From contig CABUJR010000004.1 of assembly GCA_902492015.1 (NCBI GenBank), forward strand, positions 62,001 to 126,000: a DNA stretch of 64,000 nucleotides. Reading direction: 5' to 3'. Shown piece after piece: positions 37,577 through 45,899 of this stretch. The position numbers and the translations under genes were made by a program. Each line of letters begins with the position of its first letter. Within the stretch, counting starts at the first letter, position 1. The notes beneath the pieces are model-generated. The model was given only the letters and a program-made list of their open reading frames with translations, was not told where the DNA came from and made no database searches. The DNA is from an uncultured Eubacteriales bacterium. Lineage in GTDB: Bacteria; Bacillota; Clostridia; TANB77; CAG-508.

Positions 37577-39802
37577 TTGGAAATAATAGGACAAATAGAA
37601 GAATTTATATATCAAAATGAATCAAATAATTATTCAATAGCAGTTTTTTCCTTAGAGGAAAATAATGATGTAATAACTGTCGTAGGATATTTGCCATTTA
37701 TTACAGTTGGTGATACCTTAAAATTAAAAGGAAAATTTGTGACTCATCAAGAGTATGGAGAACAATTTAAAATAGATACTTTTGAAAAAATGATGCCTAA
37801 AAGTGCAGCAGCTCTTGAAAAATATTTAGCAAGTGGAACTATAAAAGGAATTGGTCCAGCAACAGCTAGAAAAATTGTTGATAAATTTGGAGAAGATACT
37901 TTAAATATTTTTAAATTTGAACCAATGAGACTTTCTGAAATTAAAGGCATTTCAAAAGATAAAGCTTATGAAATAGGAGAAGAATTTAATGAAAAATGGG
38001 AAGTATGGCAAATAGTAAGTTTTTTGGAAAACTTTGGTATTGGTGCAAATAACAGCAAAAAAGTTTATGACACTCTTGGGATTAATGCTGTAGAAAAAAT
38101 TCAAGAAAATCCTTATATTTTAGTAGATATTGTATATGGAGTGAATTTTAATAATATAGATAAAATAGCTATGCAAATAGGGATACCATTAGATAGTGAT
38201 TATAGGATTAAAAGTGGTATAAAATATGCACTTTTAATTGCAAGTTATAATGGAAATACTTGTGTTCAAAAGGAAAATTTAATATCTTATGTAAAAAGTA
38301 TTTTAGAAGTAGATGAAGATAGAATAGAAGACAATCTAATAAATTTGGAGGTAACTTCAGAAATACATGTAGTTAATCAAGATGAAAATACTTGGATATT
38401 TTTGGAACCATTATATAAAGCAGAACAAAATATTGCTCAAAAATTAACTTCTTTAAGAGATTGTAACAATTTGAAATATATTAAAAATTTTGAAAATGAA
38501 ATAAAAAAATATGAAGATAAATTAGATATTGAACTTTCAGAAAAACAATTTGATGCTATAAAACAAATTAATGAAAATAATGTATGTATAATTACTGGTG
38601 GACCTGGAACAGGGAAAACAACGATTATTAAATTTGTTATTGAAATTTACAAAGCTCATAAAAAAAAGGTTGTTTTGTGTGCCCCAACAGGAAGAGCAGC
38701 TAAAAGAATGAGTGAAACTACAGGTGAAGATGCTAAAACTATTCATAGATTACTTGAAATAGGAAAATTTGAAGAAGATAAATTAGGAAGTATTGATACA
38801 GATGTTACACCAGTTGATGCAGATGTTTTAGTAGTAGATGAGATGTCTATGGTAGATGTATTTTTAATGAATTACTTATCAAAAGCAATATTTTTAGGAA
38901 CAAAAGTAATTTTCGTAGGTGATCCAAATCAGCTTCCATCAGTAGGACCAGGCAGTATTTTAAAAGATTTAATTGATTCAGAACAATTTAAAACTGTTAT
39001 GTTAAATAAAATTTTTAGACAAGCTGCTAAAAGTAAAATTATTGTTAATGCACATAATGTTAATAATGGAATAAATTTTATAGGTAATAAAGATTATGAT
39101 AAAGATTCAGAAAATGATTTCTTTTATATAAATGAATCAAACCAAGATAAAATGTTATACCAAGTTATATCTTTATGTAAAGAAAGATTAAAGAATTATG
39201 GAGATTATGAGTTTTTTAAATGTATTCAAGTTTTAACACCAACTAAAAAGGGAAAATTAGGCACAAAAGAACTAAATAAATGTCTGCAAGCAGAATTAAA
39301 TCCTAAAGTAGAAGAGATTGAAGAAAAGACATATGGAGATGTGATTTTTAGAGAAGGTGATAGAGTAATGCAGATAAAAAACAATTATGATATTTATTGG
39401 GAAAAAGGTAGCAGAGATGATTTAAAAACTTATGAATCTGGAACAGGAGTATTTAATGGAGAAATTGGTAGAATATCAAAAATAAATCTCGAGGAAAGAC
39501 AAATGCAAGTTGAGTTTGATGATGGAAAAATTACTTGGTATGCTTTTTCAGAACTTGACCAACTAGATCATGCTTATGCAATTACAATTCATAAAGCACA
39601 AGGTAGCGAATTTGATGTTGTAATTTTAGTTGTTCCTCAGTCTTCAAATATGTTACTAACCAGAAATTTATTATATACAGGATTAACTAGAGCAAAAAAA
39701 CTATTGATAGTTATAGGAAATAAAAATTTAATTGAATTTATGATAAATAATAGTGATATAAAGAAAAGAAATACAGGTTTAAAAATTAAATTTGATAACT
39801 AG
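37577..39802 (+). CDS. recD2: RecD2-type ATP-dependent DNA helicase
   Basis: RecD2 is a 5'-3' superfamily 1B helicase found without RecBC in Bacillota and linked to fork repair. The 741-residue protein has the N-terminal OB and helix-hairpin-helix part (GIGPATARKIVDKFGE, FGIGANNSKKVYDTLG), Walker A ITGGPGTGKTTIIKF, Walker B LVVDEMSMVD, GDPNQLPSVGPG, and the UvrD-like C-terminal ITIHKAQGSEFD and LYTGLTRAK. I take the TTG at 37577, 6 bases after TTGGAG; the TTG at 37565 sits upstream of that Shine-Dalgarno, inside its own would-be ribosome site. Confidence 0.88.
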   Translation: MEIIGQIEEFIYQNESNNYSIAVFSLEENNDVITVVGYLPFITVGDTLKLKGKFVTHQEYGEQFKIDTFEKMMPKSAAALEKYLASGTIKGIGPATARKIVDKFGEDTLNIFKFEPMRLSEIKGISKDKAYEIGEEFNEKWEVWQIVSFLENFGIGANNSKKVYDTLGINAVEKIQENPYILVDIVYGVNFNNIDKIAMQIGIPLDSDYRIKSGIKYALLIASYNGNTCVQKENLISYVKSILEVDEDRIEDNLINLEVTSEIHVVNQDENTWIFLEPLYKAEQNIAQKLTSLRDCNNLKYIKNFENEIKKYEDKLDIELSEKQFDAIKQINENNVCIITGGPGTGKTTIIKFVIEIYKAHKKKVVLCAPTGRAAKRMSETTGEDAKTIHRLLEIGKFEEDKLGSIDTDVTPVDADVLVVDEMSMVDVFLMNYLSKAIFLGTKVIFVGDPNQLPSVGPGSILKDLIDSEQFKTVMLNKIFRQAAKSKIIVNAHNVNNGINFIGNKDYDKDSENDFFYINESNQDKMLYQVISLCKERLKNYGDYEFFKCIQVLTPTKKGKLGTKELNKCLQAELNPKVEEIEEKTYGDVIFREGDRVMQIKNNYDIYWEKGSRDDLKTYESGTGVFNGEIGRISKINLEERQMQVEFDDGKITWYAFSELDQLDHAYAITIHKAQGSEFDVVILVVPQSSNMLLTRNLLYTGLTRAKKLLIVIGNKNLIEFMINNSDIKKRNTGLKIKFDN

Positions 39803-39812
39803 TATATTGTAT

Positions 39813-39866
39813 AAAAAAAGACATAAACTTACTACATATTTTAGTAAAGTTTCATGTCTATTTTTT
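39813..39866. terminator. Bidirectional terminator between recD2 and the convergent phosphatase
   Basis: An A run, AGACATAAACTT-ACTA, its near complement TAGT-AAAGTTTCATGTCT, and a T run form a long imperfect hairpin with T tracts on both strands, fitting the convergent gene ends. Confidence 0.75.
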
Positions 39867-39913
39867 ATATAATAGAAAAGTTCAAAGAATTTTCCTATTA
39901 TATAAAGGATTTA

Positions 39914-40816
39914 TTAAATATTATGTATAAATTTATTTTGATTATCAGAAATTATCTTTTCTGATACTTTATAGATAGTATATAATTCATCTATTAATTT
40001 ATTTGAGCCACTAGCAATAAATGAAATATAAGCATTAGGATTTGACAATGTATTAGTAGATAGAGGTTTTCCGTTTTTTCCAATAATTTCTCCACCTAAT
40101 TCTCTTAAAATACAAGTGGCAGCTGCTAAATCCCAAGCTCTAACTTCAGTATGCCATGTTGCAGCATTAAAATCATGAGGTCTATTTTCTTTACCAAGAG
40201 CAGTTTTTAATATATCTAAAGATATTGGTCCAACAGTTTTTAGACTTGCTCCAGCATGATATAATTGTGAACTCATTTCTTTTGTTATTTCAAAAGCATT
40301 ATTTCCATAAGGAGTGTCAAAGCTTATAGGAGCTTTTTTAATGGTGTTATAAGAATATACTGGTTTATTAACAGGTATTTGTTTAGTAATATCTTCATCA
40401 GAACATTCTGTCACTCCAATTCCAGAAATACCAATATATATTTTATTTGATAAAATATCGTATATTATTCCAGAAGATAATTTATTATTTTGAATAATTC
40501 CAATAGATACTGTATGAGGCCAATTATTTGTAAAATTTGTTGTTCCATCTAAAGGATCTACAACAAATCTTAAATTATTATTAGCAGAAATTATATGATT
40601 TTCAGATTCTTCTGCTATAATTGAGGCTTCAGGAAATAAATTTGATAAACTATTTTTTATGAATTCATTAAGTTTAAGGTCAACAGAAGTAACGAAATTT
40701 GCAGTACCACTTTTTTCTGAGATTTCTAAATTTTTTCTTCCTAACATTAAAATTTTTTTTATTTCTGGAAAAATTGATAATGTTTTAGATGTTATACTAC
40801 ATATTTTTTTATCCAT
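39914..40816 (-). CDS. Inositol monophosphatase family phosphatase
   Basis: The 300-residue product shows the family's two magnesium motifs: VVDPLDGTTNFTNNWPH and, near the end, VRAWDLAAATCILRELGG, plus AEESE. Members hydrolyse inositol phosphate, PAP/3'-phosphoadenosine phosphosulfate by-products or other sugar phosphates, and the substrate cannot be told from sequence here. AAAGGATAAAAA precedes the ATG. It is a single-gene unit on the minus strand, divergent from the spoIIA operon. Confidence 0.85.
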   Translation of the reverse strand: MDKKICSITSKTLSIFPEIKKILMLGRKNLEISEKSGTANFVTSVDLKLNEFIKNSLSNLFPEASIIAEESENHIISANNNLRFVVDPLDGTTNFTNNWPHTVSIGIIQNNKLSSGIIYDILSNKIYIGISGIGVTECSDEDITKQIPVNKPVYSYNTIKKAPISFDTPYGNNAFEITKEMSSQLYHAGASLKTVGPISLDILKTALGKENRPHDFNAATWHTEVRAWDLAAATCILRELGGEIIGKNGKPLSTNTLSNPNAYISFIASGSNKLIDELYTIYKVSEKIISDNQNKFIHNI

Positions 40817-40981
40817 TTTTTATCCTTTCTTATATAAAATTTAAGATAATTTAAAATTTGTTTATCTTAAAATGGTATATTATAAAGAATTGTTTTATAT
40901 ATTTATAATATAAGTTTTATTCAAATTCACTATTAAAATTATAAAATAAAATAATCTTTATGTAAAGCATGATGAAGTATG

Positions 40982-41053
40982 TGTCGAAAAGATTTTATAA
41001 TACGACAAAACTTCTATTTTTTCATCGAAGGAGATTTTATTTAAAATTAGAAT
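40982..41053 (+). promoter_or_regulatory. spoIIA control region with Spo0A boxes and possible SigH promoter
   Basis: A perfect Spo0A box TGTCGAA lies at 40982-40988 and an inverted near-match TACGACA at 41001-41007. Downstream, AAGGAGATT (about 41028-41036) and TTAGAAT (41047-41053) fit the -35 and -10 of SigH promoters. In Bacillus subtilis spoIIA is activated by Spo0A~P from a SigH promoter, so the arrangement is expected; the SigH assignment is less sure than the boxes. Confidence 0.6.
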
Positions 41054-41087
41054 ATTATTATAGCAAAATATAAAGGAGGGAAAGATA

Positions 41088-41420
41088 TTGATTGTTAAAC
41101 ATTTTATTGAGGACAAGACATTACTTTTTGAAATTACAGAAGAGCTTGATCATCATAATTCTGAAAGAATAAGAAATAGAGCAGATTATGAAATTCAAAG
41201 ATTTATGCCTAAAAGAGTAATTTTGGATTTTAAAAAGGTTAATTTTATGGATAGTGCTGGAATTGGTCTTATAATAGGAAGATACAAACAAACTAATTGT
41301 TTTGGAGGTAAATTAGAAATTGTAAATGTTAATTCAAAAATAAAAAAGGTTTTTGAAATGTCTGGAATTTTAAATATTATACCAATTCTTGATGAGTTTG
41401 AAATAGAAAAAATTAGTTAA
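41088..41420 (+). CDS. spoIIAA: Anti-sigma F factor antagonist SpoIIAA
   Basis: SpoIIAA is the STAS-domain protein that, when dephosphorylated by SpoIIE in the forespore, displaces SigF from SpoIIAB. The 110-residue product has the phosphorylatable serine in NFMDSAGIGLIIGRYKQ and the preceding strand PKRVILDFKKV. The start is TTG, 7 bases after AAAGGAGGG. It is the first gene of spoIIAA-spoIIAB-sigF. Confidence 0.9.
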   Translation: MIVKHFIEDKTLLFEITEELDHHNSERIRNRADYEIQRFMPKRVILDFKKVNFMDSAGIGLIIGRYKQTNCFGGKLEIVNVNSKIKKVFEMSGILNIIPILDEFEIEKIS

Positions 41421-41460
41421 AGGTTATAGAAAATCCTAGTAAAAATCTAAATTTATTAAA

Positions 41461-41492
41461 AAGGAGATATGATTAAAAATCATATATAAATT
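41461..41492 (+). promoter_or_regulatory. Hairpin placed between the spoIIAB ribosome site and start codon
   Basis: AAGGAG at 41461-41466 is 26 bases from the ATG, too far for normal initiation. ATATGATT and AATCATAT form a perfect 8-bp stem with an AAA loop (41467-41485) exactly between them; folding would leave an effective spacing of about 7 bases. The same DNA holds a 6-codon decoy frame (MIKNHI). Confidence 0.5.
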
Positions 41493-41933
41493 ATGGATAA
41501 GAATATAAAAAATGAAATGAAAATAGAATTTGCAAGTAAATCTGCAAATGAAGCTTTTGCAAGAATAGCAGTTGCCGCTTTTGCATCTCAATTAGACCCT
41601 ACAATAGAGGAGATTGCAGATATTAAAACTTCAGTATCTGAAGCTGTTACTAATTCAATTATTCATGCATATCCAAATAAAGATGGAATAGTAAAGTTAA
41701 GGGCTGTTTTAACAGAAGATGAAATTGAAATTGAAGTTTCAGATACAGGTGAGGGAATAGAAAATATAAAAGAAGCAAGAGAACCGCTATATACTACTAA
41801 AAGTAATTTAGAAAGATCTGGAATGGGATTTACAATTATGGAAAATTTTATGGACAACCTTAAAGTAGAGTCGATTGTAGGTTTAGGTACTAAAGTTACA
41901 ATGAATAAGAAAATTAAAAAGACCGAACATTAA
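41493..41933 (+). CDS. spoIIAB: Anti-sigma F factor SpoIIAB
   Basis: SpoIIAB is a GHKL serine kinase that binds SigF and phosphorylates SpoIIAA. The 146-residue product shows the N box (TSVSEAVTNSIIHAYPNK), G1 box (EVSDTGEGIENI) and G2 box (LERSGMGFTIMENFMD). The ribosome site is separated from the ATG by a small hairpin. The gene ends 23 bases before sigF. Confidence 0.92.
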   Translation: MDKNIKNEMKIEFASKSANEAFARIAVAAFASQLDPTIEEIADIKTSVSEAVTNSIIHAYPNKDGIVKLRAVLTEDEIEIEVSDTGEGIENIKEAREPLYTTKSNLERSGMGFTIMENFMDNLKVESIVGLGTKVTMNKKIKKTEH

Positions 41934-41956
41934 AAGTACATATTAAGGGGGAAAAG

Positions 41957-42671
41957 ATGTGCGAGAAAAATAGAACTCTTATTGTACTAGCACAGCAAGG
42001 TGATAAAGAAATATTAGCACAAATTTTAGAAGAAAATAAACGGCCTTATATGGAATATAGTTAAAAGATTTTTAGGAAGAGGATATGAAGCAGACGATTT
42101 ATATCAAATTGCTTGCATAGGTTTTATTGAAGCAATACAGAGATTTAAATTTGAATATAATGTTAAATTATCTACATATTCAGTTCAATATATGATAGGT
42201 GAAATAAAAAAATTTTTAAGAGATGATGGAATTATAAGAATTAGTAGAAGTGTGAAAGAGCTTGGAATTAAAATTAAAGAATTAGAAAAAATTTATTTAG
42301 CAAAAACTGGAGAATCTTTATGTATTACTAGATTATCAGAAATCTTAGAACTTCCGGAAGAGACAATATATATGGCTATGGAAGCTATGCAAAATGTAGA
42401 ATCAATAAATGCTAAAATAGATAATGAAGGAAAAGAAATAGTAGATTTAGTATCAACTGGAGTTGATGAACAAACTAAAATTGTAGATAAGATAACTATT
42501 TTAGAAATGATAAAAAAACTAAATAGGAGAGATAGAGAAATTATAAATTTAAGATATTTTAAAGATAAAACACAGACACAGGTTGCAAAAATATTAGGTA
42601 TTTCACAAGTTCATGTTTCGAGGATTGAAAAGAAAATTCTAAATGAGTTTAGAAATAAACTATTAGCATAG
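41957..42671 (+). CDS. sigF: Forespore sigma factor SigF requiring a +1 frameshift at CGG
   Basis: SigF starts forespore-specific transcription. The first frame (41957-42040) encodes MCEKNRTLIVLAQQGDKEIL and on to AAT-AAA, then an in-frame CGG at 42041; without a shift, translation ends 7 codons later. Skipping the C gives GGC-CTT-ATA-TGG, i.e. GLIWNIVKRFLGRGYEADDL, the expected conserved region 2, and the frame runs to 42671 through region 3 (DDGIIRISRSVKELG) and region 4 (TQTQVAKILGISQVHVSRIE). The joined protein is 237 residues, normal for SigF. The ATG follows AAGGGGG. The neighbours spoIIAA and spoIIAB are intact, so gene decay is unlikely. Confidence 0.9.
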
Positions 42672-42680
42672 GAGAGTAAT

Positions 42681-43655
42681 TTGAAAAAAATATTATTTTA
42701 TTTTATTTTTATAATTATATTGATTTTTACAATGCCAATTCTTTTTACAAATCAATTTAATACAAAAGAAGTAATGTCAGAAAAAGTTGAAGAAGAAAAA
42801 TTTGACTATGGAGAATATAGTAATATAAAACTACTACATACAGACACAGGTATAGTTGAAGATATGGATTTGGATACTTATTTGTATGGAGTAGTTGCAA
42901 GTGAGATGCCTGCCAATTTTGAAATAGAAGCTTTAAAGGCTCAAGCTGTTGTTGCAAGAACTTATACTATTTATCAAATAAAAAATGGTGGTAAGCACGA
43001 GGGAGTGGCAAGTGTTTGTGATAGCTCTTTATGTTGTCAAGCATGGATTTCAAAAGAAAATAGACTGGCAAGATGGGAAGATGATGTAAAAGAAGAGTAT
43101 TGGAATAAAATAACACAAGCTGTGAATTCTACAAAAGGAAAATTAATTTTATATAATAATGAGCCAATTAATGCATTATTTCATAGTAATAGTGGAGGAA
43201 AGACAGAACTTTCTATCAATGTGTGGGGAGGAGATGTTCCATATTTTACATCAGTAGAAACTTCTGGAGAGGAAAATTATAGTTCATATAGCTCAGAAGT
43301 AGAAATCTCAAAAGATGAATTAGTAAAAAGAATGTTAGAAAAATATTCTGGATTTGAGATTGATTTTGACAAACCAGATTGCATAAAGATATTAGAATAT
43401 AATGAAAATGAAAGAGTAAAGAAAATGCTAATTGGAAATATTGAAATTTCTGGTGTTGATGCAAGAAGTATATTTGGATTGAAATCTACAAATTTTAAAT
43501 TTGAAATTATAGGAGATAAAATAAAATTTTCAGTAATAGGATATGGTCATGGTGTTGGATTAAGCCAATGTGGAAGTGATGCTTTAGCAAAGTCTGGAAA
43601 AAAATTTGATGAAATAATAAAACATTATTACAAAGATGTGGAAATAAGTGAATAA
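42681..43655 (+). CDS. spoIID: Stage II sporulation protein D
   Basis: SpoIID is a membrane-anchored lytic transglycosylase needed for engulfment. The 324-residue product has one N-terminal membrane segment, then the family pattern: LDTYLYGVVASEMPANFEIEALKAQAVVARTY split by the catalytic Glu in ASEMPA, VCDSSLCCQAW, and the C-terminal GYGHGVGLSQCG. The start is a TTG behind TAGGAG, 9 bases after sigF, so its expression may be partly coupled to the sigF gene. Confidence 0.9.
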   Translation: MKKILFYFIFIIILIFTMPILFTNQFNTKEVMSEKVEEEKFDYGEYSNIKLLHTDTGIVEDMDLDTYLYGVVASEMPANFEIEALKAQAVVARTYTIYQIKNGGKHEGVASVCDSSLCCQAWISKENRLARWEDDVKEEYWNKITQAVNSTKGKLILYNNEPINALFHSNSGGKTELSINVWGGDVPYFTSVETSGEENYSSYSSEVEISKDELVKRMLEKYSGFEIDFDKPDCIKILEYNENERVKKMLIGNIEISGVDARSIFGLKSTNFKFEIIGDKIKFSVIGYGHGVGLSQCGSDALAKSGKKFDEIIKHYYKDVEISE

Positions 43656-43709
43656 TCTTCAAAAAAATGCAAATACTTATAATAGTTATTTACTTAAATG
43701 GAGGTTTTT

Positions 43710-44558
43710 ATGGGAAGAAGAGAATTTTTTGAAGAACAAAAATTAAAAAGACTAGTATATGTTTTTAGCATTACTTTAGTAGTATCTATTGCTATATTTT
43801 TAACTATTTTTGTTATGTATAACAAAAAATTAAAAGAAGAATCTAGTCAAAGTTTAATGAGCTTAGAAAAGATGAATGATATTGTGGATAATAGTGAACT
43901 TGAAGAAGCAAGTTATTCTTCTGATTCTACAGTTAAAGATAGTAATAATTCAAGCAATAGTAGTGTAACAAATACTAATACAAGCAAAGAAACATCTAAT
44001 AAAACAAAAAACAATGTTAGTAAAACACCAGTAGGTTCTACTGTTCAAAATGCTACTAAAGAAAATACTGTGTCAAATACTGCATCAAATACAAACAATA
44101 CATCAAATGAAGTGTTAAACAATACTACTGCAGACAATACAGTTCAAGAAGAACTTACTTTTAAAGCACCTGTTTCAGGGGAAATTATAAAAGATTTTGC
44201 TATGGATACTTTAGTTTATTCAAATACTTTAGAAGAGTGGACAACTCATTCTGGTATTGACATAAAAGCAGATAAAACATCTATTGTTGTAGCAGCAGAA
44301 GCAGGAACTGTTGAGAGTATAAAAAATGATCCTAGATATGGATTAACAGTTACAATTTCGCATGCAAATGGATTTAAAACAGTATATTCTAATTTATTAA
44401 CTACAGAATTTGTGTCAGAAAATGAAACTGTAGAAAAAGGACAAACTATTGGAACTGTTGGAGAAAGTGCAAGTTTTGAGATAGTAGATGAATCACATTT
44501 ACATTTTGAAATGTACAAAGATAATCAATTAGTTAATCCAACAATTTATTTAAAATAA
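43710..44558 (+). CDS. spoIIQ: SpoIIQ-like M23-domain sporulation protein
   Basis: The 282-residue product has an N-terminal membrane anchor (about residues 16-36), a 100-residue Asn/Thr/Ser-rich spacer, and a C-terminal LytM (M23) domain, the layout of SpoIIQ, the forespore half of the SpoIIQ-SpoIIIAH channel. The metal ligands are present in HSGIDI and HLHFE, but the His usually found in the YxHL segment is Asn (VYSNLL), so catalysis may be impaired. The ATG at 43710 lies after GGAGGTTTTT. Position directly after spoIID supports the call. Confidence 0.8.
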   Translation: MGRREFFEEQKLKRLVYVFSITLVVSIAIFLTIFVMYNKKLKEESSQSLMSLEKMNDIVDNSELEEASYSSDSTVKDSNNSSNSSVTNTNTSKETSNKTKNNVSKTPVGSTVQNATKENTVSNTASNTNNTSNEVLNNTTADNTVQEELTFKAPVSGEIIKDFAMDTLVYSNTLEEWTTHSGIDIKADKTSIVVAAEAGTVESIKNDPRYGLTVTISHANGFKTVYSNLLTTEFVSENETVEKGQTIGTVGESASFEIVDESHLHFEMYKDNQLVNPTIYLK

Positions 44559-44565
44559 GATTAAG

Positions 44566-44618
44566 CTCAAATTATGAATTTATGGTTAAATTACTATAAT
44601 TTATAATTTGAGTTTTTT
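44566..44618 (+). terminator. Terminator of the sporulation block
   Basis: CTCAAATTAT pairs perfectly with ATAATTTGAG and is followed by six T residues, just after the spoIIQ gene. Confidence 0.75.
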
Positions 44619-44696
44619 ATATTGAAAAAAACTTAGTATTATGTTATAACTAATACTATATAAAAAAGATTTGTGCAAAAGAAAGAGGATGATAAA

Positions 44697-44801
44697 ATGG
44701 ATAAGAAAAAAATAATGACAAGAATAATAGCTGCAATATTATTAGTATTGATGCTTGCTTCTGTATTTGGAACATTATTATTTTATTTATTTACTATGTA
44801 G
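44697..44801 (+). CDS. 34-residue single-span membrane protein
   Basis: The short frame starts with a basic segment (MDKKKIMTRI) followed by one hydrophobic helix (IAAILLVLMLASVFGTLLFYLF). GAAAGAGGATGATAAA lies upstream. It ends 17 bases before cdaA. Small basic one-helix proteins beside membrane enzymes are common in Clostridia, and it could be an accessory of CdaA. No family name is claimed. Confidence 0.6.
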   Translation: MDKKKIMTRIIAAILLVLMLASVFGTLLFYLFTM

Positions 44802-44818
44802 TATAAAGGAGATAAAAT

Positions 44819-45694
44819 ATGTTAGGTCAAACTTCTGAAAGAATTTTTCAAGACCATTTTTTAGAATATATTAAAAATTTTACATCAACTCCTATTAATT
44901 GGATAACAACAGTTTTAGATTTAGTAATTGTTATATTTTTATTATATAAAGCTTTTAAATTATTAAAAGAAACTAGAGCTTGGCAATTATTAAAAGGAAT
45001 GGCTGTATTAATTATAATAACTTTTATAAGTGGTTATTTGAAATTAAATATATTAAATTATATATTAACATCTTTGATGAGTTATGGAGTTATAATGCTT
45101 ATTATTGTATTCCAGCCAGAACTTAGAAGAGGATTAGAACAACTGGGAACTACAAATAGATTTAGTAGATTACTTGGAATTGATCAAGATTTAAATGCAA
45201 AGAAAAAAGAAAATATTTATAAAATAGCAATAGCTGCTGTTGAACTTGCAAAACAGAAAAAAGGAGCACTAATTGTTATAGAAAGAGATATAAAAATTCA
45301 AGATATAATTTCAACAGGAATAATTATGAATTCTGAAATATCTCCACAATTATTAGTAAATATTTTTGAACCTAATACACCACTTCATGATGGAGCTGTT
45401 ATAATAAGTGATAATAAAATTGCAGCAGCTTCATGTATGTTACCTTTAGCAGATGATAAAGATATAGCAAGGGAACTTGGTACAAGACATAGAGCTGCAA
45501 TAGGAATATCTAAAGAATCTGATAGCTTAGTAGTTGTTGTTTCAGAAGAAACAGGAAGAATGTCAATAGCAAAAGATGGTACTTTAATTGCAGATGTTAG
45601 AGAAGATGTATTAAAAAAGATTTTAATAAAAAATTTGATAACAGAACCAATACATACTCATAAAACTAAAAAGAGAACAGAAGCTAAAAAATAA
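44819..45694 (+). CDS. cdaA: Diadenylate cyclase CdaA
   Basis: CdaA makes cyclic di-AMP from two ATP and controls potassium and osmotic balance and cell-wall state. The 291-residue protein has three N-terminal membrane helices and the DAC domain with the catalytic motifs LHDGAVIISDNK and LGTRHRAAIGIS, after FQPELRRGLEQLG. AAAGGAGAT precedes the ATG. The usual neighbours cdaR and glmM are absent; a convergent HAD gene follows. The last 15 residues are basic. Confidence 0.92.
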   Translation: MLGQTSERIFQDHFLEYIKNFTSTPINWITTVLDLVIVIFLLYKAFKLLKETRAWQLLKGMAVLIIITFISGYLKLNILNYILTSLMSYGVIMLIIVFQPELRRGLEQLGTTNRFSRLLGIDQDLNAKKKENIYKIAIAAVELAKQKKGALIVIERDIKIQDIISTGIIMNSEISPQLLVNIFEPNTPLHDGAVIISDNKIAAASCMLPLADDKDIARELGTRHRAAIGISKESDSLVVVVSEETGRMSIAKDGTLIADVREDVLKKILIKNLITEPIHTHKTKKRTEAKK

Positions 45695-45806
45695 AATTAT
45701 AGAATAATACAGATAGTACATATAAAAATATAAATATAACAAAAATATAAAACATAAAACATAAAACATAAACCTAAAATATAGAATATTTATAAGAGAA
45801 TATAAT
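45695..45806. repeat. Low-complexity ATAAAAC-type short tandem repeats
   Basis: Between cdaA and the convergent hairpin lie runs such as three consecutive ACATAAA units around 45750-45772. Similar purine-rich low-complexity stretches occur before 25238 and near 26280. No gene is seen. Confidence 0.4.
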
Positions 45807-45896
45807 AAAAAAGAACTTAAAATTTTAAATGTACCTTTAGATAGTTAAGAATTAGATTGTTACTAACTAAGGTACATTTTATTTAAGTTCTTTTTT
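45807..45896. terminator. Long two-part inverted repeat, bidirectional terminator
   Basis: AAAAAAGAACTTAAA (45807) pairs with TTTAAGTTCTTTTTT (45882), and inside it AAATGTACCTT (45827) pairs with AAGGTACATTT (45869). The whole 90-base palindrome sits between the convergent ends of cdaA and the HAD gene and has T runs on both strands. Confidence 0.7.
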
Positions 45897-45899
45897 ATA

